Part shown: positions 44,688-53,206 of the stretch, one piece after another
Position numbering within the stretch: the stretch's first letter is position 1
How the letters are laid out: each line of letters starts with the position of its first letter
Origin: Collinsella sp. An268
GTDB taxonomy: Bacteria; Actinomycetota; Coriobacteriia; Coriobacteriales; Coriobacteriaceae
Direction of reading: 5' to 3'
Length of the DNA: 64,000 nucleotides
NCBI RefSeq assembly: GCF_002159765.1
Contig: NZ_NFJH01000005.1
Location: 103,328 to 167,327, forward strand
Made by a program: the position numbers and the translations under genes
Notes under the pieces: model-generated
Seen by the model: only the letters and a program-made list of their open reading frames with translations
The model's database searches: none
Told to the model about the DNA's origin: nothing

Positions 44688-45845
44688 TTACTGAAACACG
44701 CCGAGCAGCGTCAGGTCGCACTGCGCGTAGAGGTTGTTGGCATAGGTGGTCCATGCCTGCTGCGCGGTGCTCGCCGTCTCGTAATACGCCTGATACGCAA
44801 CGTAGAACGCCGCGGTCGCCTGGGCATAGGTAGCCGTCTGGCCGTCGAAGTCCGCCCCACCGATAGCCGCGTACATCGCCCCGTCGGTGCGCGCCCACGT
44901 GCCCGTGGAGCTATCCCACTCGTCCCCGAGCAGGTTGATGATATAGGTGGCGTACTCCGGCGAGCTCGTGCTCTCGTCACCGTTCTCGGGCGCGGTGGGC
45001 TGCGCGGGCATCGAGGCCGTATCGGTAGGTGCGATCTGCTCGTACAGCTTAGAGATCAGCACGTTCTCGCGCACGATCTCGCGCGCCTGCTCCTCGCTGA
45101 TCTGATACTGCTCGGCGATCTCCGCAAAGTCGGACGTGCCGAGGGTCTCCTCGGCATGGCTCGCCAACTCGTCGTCGCTGGCCTCGATACCGCGGGCCTC
45201 CGCATCTGCGGTCAGGATACGGTTGCGCACCTCGGTCAGGATCACCTCGGCAGAGGGCACCGTATAGGAGCCGTCGTCGGTCTGGGCGGCATCGAGGCTG
45301 TACTGGCTCTCGATGGCCTCGCGCACGCTGATTGTGTGCTCGGCGCCGTTATAGGTGTACCGAGCCAGCGGGGTGTCGAGCTCGGCCTCGGTAACGGTCG
45401 CGCCCTCGACGGAGTGCGGCGCCAGACCACCGGACCCCACGACGTAGCCGAGAATCGCCGCCACGATGACCGCGATTACGGCACCGGCGACGAAAAGCGG
45501 CATGCGCGAGCGGCGGCGCGGGGCATCCGCACCCTCCTTCGGCTCGTCAGCGGAGGTGGCGCCGTCTGCATCGGGGTCCTCGTCCACAGAGGGTACCGGC
45601 GCTTGAGACGCCGCATCCTCCGCAGGCGCTTTGTCTTGCGATGCGTCAGCAGACCCTGCCTCCTCCTCTTGCGAGGCGTTCTCGCCGCTAAAGTGACGGC
45701 CGCGCGCGATGCTCTCGGCAGAAGGGCCCTCCACAAGGTCGACGTCGTTTTGAGGCAGGTCATCGGGCACGTCGGAACGCTCGATGATCTGGATGCCCTC
45801 GATCTCCTCGCGGTCCTCTTCGTTTCGCTTCTGAATGAAACCCAT
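44688..45845 (-). CDS. Membrane-anchored SurA/PrsA-N-like protein
   Basis: 385 residues. A long acidic cytoplasmic N-terminus (1-112) ends in a basic cluster (PRRRSRM), followed by one membrane helix (about 114-136). The extracytoplasmic part (140-385) has an alpha-helical SurA_N-like region (ILTEVRNRILTADAEARGIE, then SDFAEIAEQYQISEEQAREI). No PPIase (rotamase) domain is seen. A role in holding or folding secreted proteins is possible. ATG 45843-45845 has AAGGGAG upstream. Confidence 0.7.
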   Translation of the reverse strand: MGFIQKRNEEDREEIEGIQIIERSDVPDDLPQNDVDLVEGPSAESIARGRHFSGENASQEEEAGSADASQDKAPAEDAASQAPVPSVDEDPDADGATSADEPKEGADAPRRRSRMPLFVAGAVIAVIVAAILGYVVGSGGLAPHSVEGATVTEAELDTPLARYTYNGAEHTISVREAIESQYSLDAAQTDDGSYTVPSAEVILTEVRNRILTADAEARGIEASDDELASHAEETLGTSDFAEIAEQYQISEEQAREIVRENVLISKLYEQIAPTDTASMPAQPTAPENGDESTSSPEYATYIINLLGDEWDSSTGTWARTDGAMYAAIGGADFDGQTATYAQATAAFYVAYQAYYETASTAQQAWTTYANNLYAQCDLTLLGVFQ

Positions 45846-45866
45846 AGGGTGTTCTCCCTTCGCTTG

Positions 45867-46952
45867 CTAACCCAGATGCGCGATCACGGCATCGGCGAAC
45901 GCGGCCGTGCCGACCGCACCCGCGGCCGCACCCGTCTGAGCGCGCCGCACATCAGCCGTCACCTGCGCACCCTCGCTGAGGACCGACACTACCGCCGCGC
46001 GCACACGGCCCGCAGCCTCGGTCTCGCCCAAGTGCTCGAGCATCAACGCGGCAGAAAGTATCTCCGCCGTGGGGTTGGCGATATCCTTTCCGGCGATATC
46101 GGGCGCCGAGCCGTGCGTCGCCTCGAACACCGCCAGCTCATCGCCGATGTTGGCGCCGGGCGCCATGCCCAACCCGCCCGTGAGGCCGGCGCAGAGGTCG
46201 GAGACGATATCGCCGTACAGGTTGGGCAGCACAAGCACATCGAACTGCCGCGGATCCTGCACGAGACCCATGCAGCAAGCGTCGACGATCTTGTCCTCGA
46301 AGGCGATGTCGGGATACGCGGCGGCAACCTCGCGCGCGACGCGCAAGAAGAGCCCGTCGGTAGCCTTCATGATGTTCGCCTTATGCACCGCCGTCACCTT
46401 GCGGCGCCCGGCACGGCGCGCGTACTCGAAGGCGTAGGTCACGATACGGCGCGAGCCCTCGGCAGAAATCGGTTTGATGGAGATGGCCGACCCGGGGCGA
46501 ATCGCCCGCTGGCCCGAGCGCTCGACGATGCCCGCGAGCTCATCTACCTCGGGCGCCCCCGCCTCGAACTCGATACCCGCGTAGAGGTCCTCGGTGTTCT
46601 CGCGCACGATCACCAAGTCGACGTCACGGTAGCGCGAGCCGTCGCCCGGCAGCGACCGACACGGGCGCACGCAGGCATAGAGGTCGAACGCTTGGCGCAG
46701 CGCGACGTTGACGCTGCGAAACCCCGTTCCCACCGGCGTGGTGACCGGGCCCTTGATGGCGACGCCGTACGTCCGCACCGCCTCGAGCGTCTCGGGCGGC
46801 AGGGGCGTTGCGGCCCTCTCGATCTGAGCCGCGCCGGCCTCGGCAACATGCCAGGAGATGGAGACACCGGTAGCATCCACCACGCGGCGCATGGCCCGCG
46901 TGATCTCGGGACCGATGCCGTCACCGGGGATAAGGACCACGTCGTGACTCAT
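45867..46952 (-). CDS. Isocitrate dehydrogenase (NAD-type) / isopropylmalate dehydrogenase family
   Basis: 361 residues of the beta-decarboxylating dehydrogenase family: LIPGDGIGPEIT at the N-terminus, substrate loop SVNVALRQAFDLYACVRP, RENTEDLYAGIE, catalytic Tyr in that block, VHKANIMK with catalytic Lys, and the metal-binding DACCMGLVQDP / LYGDIVSDL region. The S-x-N-x-x-L-R phosphate/substrate motif favours isocitrate over isopropylmalate. No leu or TCA genes lie beside it. Start ATG 46950-46952 with GAGGAG, 3 bp after the HEAT-protein gene. Confidence 0.85.
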   Translation of the reverse strand: MSHDVVLIPGDGIGPEITRAMRRVVDATGVSISWHVAEAGAAQIERAATPLPPETLEAVRTYGVAIKGPVTTPVGTGFRSVNVALRQAFDLYACVRPCRSLPGDGSRYRDVDLVIVRENTEDLYAGIEFEAGAPEVDELAGIVERSGQRAIRPGSAISIKPISAEGSRRIVTYAFEYARRAGRRKVTAVHKANIMKATDGLFLRVAREVAAAYPDIAFEDKIVDACCMGLVQDPRQFDVLVLPNLYGDIVSDLCAGLTGGLGMAPGANIGDELAVFEATHGSAPDIAGKDIANPTAEILSAALMLEHLGETEAAGRVRAAVVSVLSEGAQVTADVRRAQTGAAAGAVGTAAFADAVIAHLG

Positions 46953-46955
46953 GGG

Positions 46956-47654
46956 CTACTCCTCTTCGTCCTCTTCCTCGTCGTCCTTGGGCGTCACGCG
47001 GGCGCGCTTCTTAGGATCCTTGAGCTTGAAACGCTTGACGAGCATGTCGTAGATCTCGGCCGAGCGCGACTTGATGAAAGCGCCCTTGCCGTTCTGCGCG
47101 TCGAACTGCAGACGGCCGGCCAGCTCGTCGGCGACCTCGCCCGCGATCTTGCCCTCGGCAAACACCAGAAGGCATGCGAGCATGTCGCGGTACTCTAGGT
47201 CGCCGTGGTAGCACTGGATTGCCTCGTCCAGAATGGGCCAGACCTTCTTGGAGCGGCCGCGCTCCGAGGCCCCCCAGGTCACCAAAAAGTTGAAGGCGGA
47301 GAAGCGCAGCGTCGAGGACAGCTCGTCGAAGAGCGCGGCCTCCGCGCCCTCAAAGGCGGCGCCGACCTCCTTGGCATGCGTCGGCACCAAGCAGGTGAGG
47401 GCGTCGAGCACCTCCCAACGGGTCTGCGCCTCGGGGCGATAGAGCGCGTCGATGAGGGCATCGATGTGTCCCGCGATGAGCTCGGGCTCCTCTGCCGCCA
47501 GGTGCGACACCACGCGGGCGGCGAACTGGCGCTTGCGACGGCTTGCGCTCGCCAGGTCCTCCACCAGCGCGCCGAGCGCGTTCGCATCCTTCTCGACGCG
47601 CTCGAGCTCGGCGCGCTCCTCGTCGTTCATCTCTTCCATAATGGGCTGAGCCAT
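46956..47654 (-). CDS. HEAT-repeat-like protein
   Basis: 232 residues, entirely alpha-helical by sequence character, with repeated helix pairs resembling HEAT/armadillo units (RKRQFAARVVSHLAAEEPEL, then TRWEVLDALTCLVP, SAFNFLVTWG). It ends in a basic then strongly acidic tail (KKRARV, DDEEEDEEE). Probably a protein-binding scaffold in the cytosol. Start ATG 47652-47654 with AGAGG; an internal Met five codons in is possible. It is in a tight operon with the dehydrogenase downstream. Confidence 0.7.
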   Translation of the reverse strand: MAQPIMEEMNDEERAELERVEKDANALGALVEDLASASRRKRQFAARVVSHLAAEEPELIAGHIDALIDALYRPEAQTRWEVLDALTCLVPTHAKEVGAAFEGAEAALFDELSSTLRFSAFNFLVTWGASERGRSKKVWPILDEAIQCYHGDLEYRDMLACLLVFAEGKIAGEVADELAGRLQFDAQNGKGAFIKSRSAEIYDMLVKRFKLKDPKKRARVTPKDDEEEDEEE

Positions 47655-47659
47655 GCTAT

Positions 47660-48127
47660 CTACCTCTTGTTTCTCGAATGATTGTCTGTACGACGCGCCG
47701 TCTTGGGTGCGCGCCCGGCCGAAGGTTGGGCCCTGTCGCCCGAAACCGAGATGAGATCGGGCGCCTTCTCTCCGGTCTTGCGCCGCTTACGCGCCGCACG
47801 CGCCGCCGCCCCCGCCGCGCCTCGCTGACGCCGGTTGACGTCAAAGAAACGGTCGAGTAGCTTCCAAGGGCCCACCGACTCGCCAAAACCCATTTTGAGA
47901 CCGGCGATGGCGCCCATCAGCAGCCCGAGCGGCGTGGCGTACAGGAGCGGGAAGAGCGTGAGCACCGCCGCCAGCACCACGCAGGCGATGATGGCGACGG
48001 CGTTGTAGAGCCAGTACGCCCCTGCGGAGAGGGCGCGCTCGCCCCAGTGGTTACCCACGATAAAGCCGAGGTACACACTGAAGACGAACAGCAGCGCGAA
48101 GCAGATGACGAAGGCGACGTCCCCCAT
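47660..48127 (-). CDS. Small membrane protein with basic C-terminal tail
   Basis: 155 residues, family not recognised. Two or three membrane helices (about 4-25, 38-62 and possibly 63-80) are followed by a cytoplasmic tail of about 60 residues rich in Arg, Lys and Ala. It lies 5 bp upstream of the HEAT gene and 3 bp downstream of the metal-tailed oxidoreductase, so it is cotranscribed. GGGGAG precedes ATG 48125-48127. Confidence 0.7.
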   Translation of the reverse strand: MGDVAFVICFALLFVFSVYLGFIVGNHWGERALSAGAYWLYNAVAIIACVVLAAVLTLFPLLYATPLGLLMGAIAGLKMGFGESVGPWKLLDRFFDVNRRQRGAAGAAARAARKRRKTGEKAPDLISVSGDRAQPSAGRAPKTARRTDNHSRNKR

Positions 48128-48130
48128 CCG

Positions 48131-49213
48131 CTACTCCCCGTCGGCCCCGTGGCAGCAGCCCTCACCATGCTCATGGTGGTGGCCCGCCCCGTGGCAGCAC
48201 TCATGGTCGTCGCCATGGTCGTGGCCGCACGTGCACTCGTGGCCGTCGCCGTGGTCGTGGCCGCAGCCGCACCCGTCCTCGTGCTCATGCTCCGCCGTGT
48301 AGAGCGACCAGTCCAGACCGGCGGCAACCGCCTCGGCCTCCTCCTGGTAGAGCAGGGTGATGGCCTGCGTGCCCAGCTCGGCGCCACCGATGGCGTCGAG
48401 CATGTCGTACAGGGTGAAGGCGACGTCGCACCCCGGCAGGGCGATGTCGCGCTCCTCGGCCTCTGCGAGGGCGAGCCCCAGATCCTTCATGAAATGGCGC
48501 ACCTTGAAACCGGGCTTCCAATCGCCGTCGAGCGCCTTGGGGGCAAGCGAGGCGAGGACGCCCGTGGCACCGGTGCCGGAGAGAATCATCTCGCGCGTCT
48601 GGGCGAGGTCGAGCCCCTCCTGCTGCGCGAAGGAGAGGGCGTCCGCCATACCCACCATCGATGCCGCGAGCGACACCTGGTTGGCGAGCTTCGCGCTCTG
48701 GCCCTTACCCGCGCCGCCGAAGCAGAAGATCTTGCTCGTAAACGTCTCGAGGAGCGCGCGCACCGGCTCGATATCGCGCTCGGTGGCGCCCGCGATGGCC
48801 GTGAGCGTACCTGCGATGGCACCGGCCTCGCCGCCCGTTACGGGGCAGTCGAACGCCGTGCGCTCGCTCACCGCGGCGGCGCCCGCGATATCGCGCGCCA
48901 GCGACGGGGAGCTCGTGGTGAGATCGATCAGGATCGCGCCCGGCTTCGAGGAGGCCAGCAGGCCGTCGCCGGCAAGGTAGAGCTCCTCGACGTCCTCGGG
49001 GTATCCCACCATGGTAAAGACCACGTCCGCCCCGCGCACGGCGTCGGCGGCGGTCTCCGCCCACACGGCACCGCGCTCCAGCAGCGGCTGCGCCTTGGCG
49101 GCCGTGCGGTTGTACACGGTCACGGGATACCCGGCGTCCAAGATGTGCCCGGCGATGGGCGCACCCATGATGCCGGTACCGATGAACGCGACGGACTGCT
49201 TCTTATCTGCCAT
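48131..49213 (-). CDS. 3-hydroxyisobutyrate dehydrogenase-family oxidoreductase with His/Cys-rich metal-binding tail
   Basis: 360 residues. The first 300 form a beta-hydroxyacid dehydrogenase (GarR/MmsB/GlyR type): Rossmann loop FIGTGIMGAPIAGHIL, substrate motif DCPVTGGEAGA, catalytic Lys in KLANQVSLA, and KDLGLALAEA. From about residue 312 there is an extra tail of about 48 residues made mainly of His, Cys, Asp, Glu and Gly (HEHEDGCGCGHDHGDG, CHGAGHHHEHGEGCCHG). Such tails bind Ni2+, Zn2+ or Cu+. Family members lack it. Start ATG 49211-49213 with AAAGGAG. Substrate unknown. Confidence 0.85.
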   Translation of the reverse strand: MADKKQSVAFIGTGIMGAPIAGHILDAGYPVTVYNRTAAKAQPLLERGAVWAETAADAVRGADVVFTMVGYPEDVEELYLAGDGLLASSKPGAILIDLTTSSPSLARDIAGAAAVSERTAFDCPVTGGEAGAIAGTLTAIAGATERDIEPVRALLETFTSKIFCFGGAGKGQSAKLANQVSLAASMVGMADALSFAQQEGLDLAQTREMILSGTGATGVLASLAPKALDGDWKPGFKVRHFMKDLGLALAEAEERDIALPGCDVAFTLYDMLDAIGGAELGTQAITLLYQEEAEAVAAGLDWSLYTAEHEHEDGCGCGHDHGDGHECTCGHDHGDDHECCHGAGHHHEHGEGCCHGADGE

Positions 49214-49245
49214 GACTGCTCCTTTGCAGGTTGGAATCGAGCGAC

Positions 49246-50202
49246 TTACTTGCGAACGCGGCGGGCGATGCGGTCGGAGAGCGACACCTTCTCGGCGCGG
49301 TTCTTGCCCCAGAAGATGAGGGCGACCATACCCGGGCCCACATGCGCGCCGATGGTCGGTCCCACCGAGCCGCGGATGATGGTGAGGTCGGCGCAGCCCG
49401 GCTCCTTGCGGACCGCCGCCTCGACCCAATCGCCGTCTTTCTCGGCGTCTGCCGTCACGATGGTGAGCGGCAGCGCCGGATCGAGCACATAGTTTTCCTG
49501 GAACGCCTTGACGAGCGCCTTCAGGGCCTTCTTGCGGCCCCGGTTGACGCCCGTGAGCGAGAGCGAGCCCGCCAGGTCGAACGAGAGCGACGCCTTGACG
49601 TCGAGCTTGCTGGAGAGCTGCGCGGCAGCCGGCGGGATGCGCCCGCCCGCCGCGAGCGAATCGAGGCTGTCGAGCGTGAAGTAGCCGTGCACGTAGTGCT
49701 TCGCCTCGTTTGCCCAGTCCACAAGCTCGCGGGCAGAAAGACCCGCCGAGCGCTGGCGCACCGCCTCGAGCGCGAGCAGCTCGCCGCAGGCACACGGCAG
49801 GCAGTTGTCGACGATGTAGAGCTCGAAATCAGGATAGCTCGCGCGCACCTGCTCGGCAGCCTGGCACGCAAAATCGTAGCTGCCCGAGAGCGCGCTCGTG
49901 AAGCACAGGTAGACCGTCGGCGTGCCCTCTTTGGCGCACTCGGTGAAGAACTCGAGGTAGCGCCCGAGCGAGATGGCCGACGTGGACATCTTCACGCCCC
50001 CGCGGATCTCGTCGTAGAACTCCTTGGGCGTGATGGACGTCCAGATGTCGTCGGTCTTCTCTTCGCCGTCCACGATGTAGGGGAACCCGAGAATGTCGAC
50101 GTCAAGCGTCGCGGCGATCTCGGGCGTGAGATCGGCGCACGTGTCGACCACGATGCGATAGCGGTTTGCATGGCCCGAAGAGGAAGGCTCAGCCATCTCC
50201 AT
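49246..50202 (-). CDS. DegV family fatty-acid-binding protein
   Basis: 318 residues. DegV/FakB proteins bind one fatty acid and present it to a kinase FakA for phospholipid synthesis. Motifs: IVVDTCADLTPEI at the N-terminus, KMSTSAIS, CFTSALSGSYD (Ser/Thr for carboxylate binding), and GPGMVALIFWGK at the end. Start ATG 50200-50202 follows AGGAAAGGG; a second ATG two codons later is possible. It lies between the oxidoreductase gene and hpf, with its own position in a minus-strand run. Confidence 0.9.
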   Translation of the reverse strand: MEMAEPSSSGHANRYRIVVDTCADLTPEIAATLDVDILGFPYIVDGEEKTDDIWTSITPKEFYDEIRGGVKMSTSAISLGRYLEFFTECAKEGTPTVYLCFTSALSGSYDFACQAAEQVRASYPDFELYIVDNCLPCACGELLALEAVRQRSAGLSARELVDWANEAKHYVHGYFTLDSLDSLAAGGRIPPAAAQLSSKLDVKASLSFDLAGSLSLTGVNRGRKKALKALVKAFQENYVLDPALPLTIVTADAEKDGDWVEAAVRKEPGCADLTIIRGSVGPTIGAHVGPGMVALIFWGKNRAEKVSLSDRIARRVRK

Positions 50203-50220
50203 ACCCTTTCCTACATGAAA

Positions 50221-50248
50221 GGGCGGCCACCCGTACGGATGGCCGCCC
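50221..50248 (-). terminator. Terminator after hpf
   Basis: GGGCGGCCA/TGGCCGCCC stem with an inner CCG/CGG pair set; TTT follows on the minus strand. Directly upstream of the DegV gene. Confidence 0.75.
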
Positions 50249-50286
50249 ATCACTTTACGCGTAACAGGCATCAATTTTACTCGCTT

Positions 50287-50871
50287 TTACGCCTCAAGCT
50301 CCTCAATCTTGGGCTTGATGATGCCATATCCACCGTTTTTGCGGTGATATACCACATTGATGAGACCGGTCGCGGCGTTCTCGAAGACGTAGAAGTCGTG
50401 ACCGATGAGATCGGTCTGGACGAGGGCCTGCTCTTCGGTCATCGGGGTGATCTCGATGATCTTCTCGCGGACGAGCTGGTCGTCTTGATCGGCGGGGATG
50501 AGCAGGTCGGCAAGGTCCTCCACGCGCGCCTCCGGCGCCACCTCGGCCGCCGAGGGCCCCTGCTGCCGGTTGTCGATAACCTTGGTCTTGAACTTACGGA
50601 GCTGGCGGGTGACCTTGTCGGCCGCGAGATCGATGGCGGAGTACATATCGACCCCGTGCTCGGCGACGCGGATCACCGAGCCGCGGGCGCGGACCGTGAC
50701 CTCGACGATCGCGGGCTCGGGGTTGGCGGGGTTCTTCTCGTACCTGAGCACGACATCGGCCGTCATGGGCTCGATATCGAAGACCTTGAGGGCTCCGCCG
50801 ATCTTCTCATCAACATGTGCGCGCAGGGCATCGGTTACCGTGGTCTTGCGTCCCGATACGGTGATATCCAT
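50287..50871 (-). CDS. hpf: Ribosome hibernation promoting factor, long form
   Basis: 194 residues. The N-terminal S30AE domain (MDITVSGRKTTVTDALRAHV) blocks tRNA sites on the 30S subunit. After a linker (about 105-130) the C-terminal dimerisation domain (EEQALVQTDLIGHDFYVFEN, YGIIKPK) brings two ribosomes together as 100S dimers in stationary phase. ATG 50869-50871 has AGGAG. Monocistronic, with a terminator at 50221-50248. Confidence 0.95.
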   Translation of the reverse strand: MDITVSGRKTTVTDALRAHVDEKIGGALKVFDIEPMTADVVLRYEKNPANPEPAIVEVTVRARGSVIRVAEHGVDMYSAIDLAADKVTRQLRKFKTKVIDNRQQGPSAAEVAPEARVEDLADLLIPADQDDQLVREKIIEITPMTEEQALVQTDLIGHDFYVFENAATGLINVVYHRKNGGYGIIKPKIEELEA

Positions 50872-51031
50872 GAATGCTCCTGTTCTCCTCGGGGATAGGA
50901 CTGGGTACTCACGTTGTACCCAAACCCGCGCGAGTTGAGCACCGCGCCACATGGATGCCCGTTGGCGAGAACATGCGCCCCGTCCGCCGATGCGGGCTGG
51001 ACAAGACGAGGGGCTAGCGCAAGAAGACGCG

Positions 51032-51985
51032 CTAGTCGAGACTGTTCATGCTGTCGGGATCAGACGGAGCGTCGCTCGTCGTCGCGGCATCGGCATCCGA
51101 ATCGTCATCCGTGCCGGTATCCGCCACCGTAACCCCTGAGACGGCCGTATCGGCAAGGCTCACGGGCAGATGCCCGTACCACGCGGTGTGCACCGCGCCG
51201 ATAGATCCGTCCGACGTGATGTCGCCGAGAGCCTGGGTGAGCGCATCGGTCAGGTCGCTCGCATCCGCGCTCGTGGCAAGACCGAAGGTCGTCGTGGTGC
51301 TGAGCGTTCCCAAAAACGTCACGCCGGGATAGGCGCGGGCAAGATAGGCGCCCGCCGTGGCATCGCAGACCACATAGTCCACCTGGCCCTGGCCCAGCGC
51401 CTCGAAGCACGCGTTCACGTTGCTGAACGTCTGCTGGGTAGACGCGATGCCTGCGCGCACGAGCACCTCCTGCGAGGCCGAGCTCTCCTGCACGCCCACG
51501 ACCGCCTGGGCGAGCACATCAGAGGTGAGCCCGGTGCCGGCGCCCTCGGTACGGCCGAAAACCGCGGTCGCGTTCTCGAGATAGACGCCGGAGACGGTGA
51601 TGGACGAGGAGCCGTCGCTCGTCTCGGCGCCGAGATACACATCGGCGAGCCCCTCGCCCACCGTCGACTCGGCGGAGGTTCCCTCGATGACATTCAGATC
51701 GAGCCCCATGCGCGCAGCGAGCAGGCGGGCTAAATCGACGTCGTAGCCCTCGATGCCGCCGTTTTGCGCGATGGCCTGCGGAGCGTCCGCCGTGTCCACG
51801 GCGACGGTAAGCGTGCCCGGCGCGACCAGCAGGCTGTCATCAATGGTCTGCGCGTACGTCTGGGGCGCCTCGGCCTCCGAGAGCGGCGGTACCGTGAGCG
51901 AGCAGCCGCTCGCACCGAGCGCAATCACCCCGGCGCAGACCAGCGCCGCCGCCTTTGCCACAACCGTTCTCGTCGTCCCCACCAT
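51032..51985 (-). CDS. Amino-acid-type extracellular solute-binding lipoprotein
   Basis: 317 residues. Signal peptide with lipobox LGASGC (Cys28), then a family 3 periplasmic-binding fold: TLTVAVDTADAPQA, EGYDVDLARLLAARMGLDL, and VDYVVCDATAGAYLARAYPG. Ends with an acidic, Ser/Thr/Asp-rich tail of about 35 residues. Family 3 proteins bind polar amino acids. No permease or ATPase gene is adjacent, so it may serve a distant transporter. Start ATG 51983-51985 with AAAGGACGG. A 330-nt leader is predicted upstream. Confidence 0.87.
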   Translation of the reverse strand: MVGTTRTVVAKAAALVCAGVIALGASGCSLTVPPLSEAEAPQTYAQTIDDSLLVAPGTLTVAVDTADAPQAIAQNGGIEGYDVDLARLLAARMGLDLNVIEGTSAESTVGEGLADVYLGAETSDGSSSITVSGVYLENATAVFGRTEGAGTGLTSDVLAQAVVGVQESSASQEVLVRAGIASTQQTFSNVNACFEALGQGQVDYVVCDATAGAYLARAYPGVTFLGTLSTTTTFGLATSADASDLTDALTQALGDITSDGSIGAVHTAWYGHLPVSLADTAVSGVTVADTGTDDDSDADAATTSDAPSDPDSMNSLD

Positions 51986-52116
51986 GGTACCGTCCGTCCT
52001 TTACCCGCCGCCCGAGCGACCTCGATCCGCCCTCGCGAAAAGAGCGGCATACTGTCCCAAGCCCCTCAGCTGACCTGGTCTTTGACCCCACACCTGCGCA
52101 CTGGGGCGTTTGCTCG

Positions 52117-52132
52117 GGGTGCCGTGGCACCC
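52117..52132 (-). promoter_or_regulatory. Leader hairpin after the small ORF
   Basis: GGGTGCC/GGCACCC stem with a 2-nt centre, starting 7 nt after the stop codon of the small ORF at 52140-52217 on the transcribed strand. No T-run. Confidence 0.35.
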
Positions 52133-52139
52133 TTCACGA

Positions 52140-52217
52140 CTAGCCCGCTCGCCCGCGGGGCGGTATTGCCCCAAAAGGTAGAAACGGGCGGTGCGGCTTA
52201 CCTCTAGGACGCGCCAT
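52140..52217 (-). CDS. Possible Arg/Pro-rich leader peptide (25 aa)
   Basis: A short frame from ATG 52215-52217 to TAG 52140-52142 within the long leader of the solute-binding gene. It encodes MARPRGKPHRPFLPFGAIPP and five more residues, with five Arg and six Pro. No ribosome-binding site is evident. A hairpin follows the stop, as in the met leader, but GC-rich DNA often yields such frames. Weak candidate. Confidence 0.25.
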   Translation of the reverse strand: MARPRGKPHRPFLPFGAIPPRGRAG

Positions 52218-52321
52218 GATCGCGCCGCGCGCACGCGGACGCTTACGTGGATCCTTTCGACCGCGTCTGTCTTGGACTAGGGCGCCGGGCGCCCGCAACC
52301 ACAGCCTGAGGGACGATGGGC

Positions 52322-52327
52322 ATTATA
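52322..52327 (-). promoter_or_regulatory. -10 of the solute-binding protein gene
   Basis: A perfect TATAAT on the minus strand, with ATGCCG at the -35 position (17-bp spacing). The predicted 5' leader to the ATG at 51985 is about 330 nt. Confidence 0.45.
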
Positions 52328-52350
52328 GCAGGTCGCGGGCATCACGGCAT

Positions 52351-53133
52351 CTACCATACGCGCGCGGCGGCCAAGGCGTCCACGCGCGCCGCGCCGGATG
52401 CGGACAGGGAGCTCGCGGCGGCGGCGATGGTCGCCCCGGTGGTGATGACATCGTCGAGAAGGAGCAGGCGCTCGCCGCCCACGTCGGCAACCACCTCGTA
52501 GGCACCCCGGGCGCTCGCTTGCCTCCCCGTGCGGCCGAGGGCGCGTTGGTCGGCGCTGCCACGCTTGACGAGCGCGTCGACGACCGGAAGACCCGTCTCC
52601 GCCGCGAAGGCGCGCGCGATATCCTCCATATGATCGAAGCCGCGCCGCCGCCAGGCGCGCGCCGTCACGGGCACGAACGTCACCGCATCCGCGGCGGTGA
52701 GGATGCCCCCGTACCGCTCGGACGCCACCTCCTCGGCATGCTCGGCGCAATCGACGAGCATCTGCGCGATCAGCGGGGCGAGGCGCCTCTCGCCCCCATC
52801 CTTGTAGGCGCGGATGATGCGCGGCAGCGGGTCGGCGAAAACCGCCATGGCGAGCACGCGGTCGGGCCCGTCGCGCACCCGTGGCGGCACCTCCCCGGCG
52901 CGCGGTGCGCCGGCGCACTCGGTGCAGATGAGCGACCCGAACGGTGCCCCGCAGGCAAGGCAGGACGTTTTCGGGTCGATCAGGGCAAGGCGCGCGAGGC
53001 ACGCGTCGCAGATGAGCACGTCCCTTCGCTCGCAGCCGGCGCACCGGGTGGGCGAGAGCGCCTCGAGCAGCGCGGCCTGCAGGCGCTCGCGCACGGCACC
53101 GGCCCGCGCCCCAATCCACCCCCGTGCATCCAT
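52351..53133 (-). CDS. comF: ComF family phosphoribosyltransferase-like protein
   Basis: 260 residues. An N-terminal cysteine-rich zinc region (CAGCERRDVLICDAC, then CLACGAPFGSLICTECAG) precedes a PRTase domain with the PRPP loop LLLLDDVITTGAT near the C-terminus. ComF proteins take part in late steps of DNA uptake in competent bacteria; the precise reaction is unknown. Start ATG 53131-53133 has GGAGGG upstream. Downstream of ricT on the same strand with a 73-bp gap. Confidence 0.9.
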   Translation of the reverse strand: MDARGWIGARAGAVRERLQAALLEALSPTRCAGCERRDVLICDACLARLALIDPKTSCLACGAPFGSLICTECAGAPRAGEVPPRVRDGPDRVLAMAVFADPLPRIIRAYKDGGERRLAPLIAQMLVDCAEHAEEVASERYGGILTAADAVTFVPVTARAWRRRGFDHMEDIARAFAAETGLPVVDALVKRGSADQRALGRTGRQASARGAYEVVADVGGERLLLLDDVITTGATIAAAASSLSASGAARVDALAAARVW

Positions 53134-53206
53134 ATACGCAAAACCCTCCCCCGGTAAGGTCAAGGGAGGGTGGCGATGGTTACACGGTACCCATTAGGGG
53201 AGCTCG

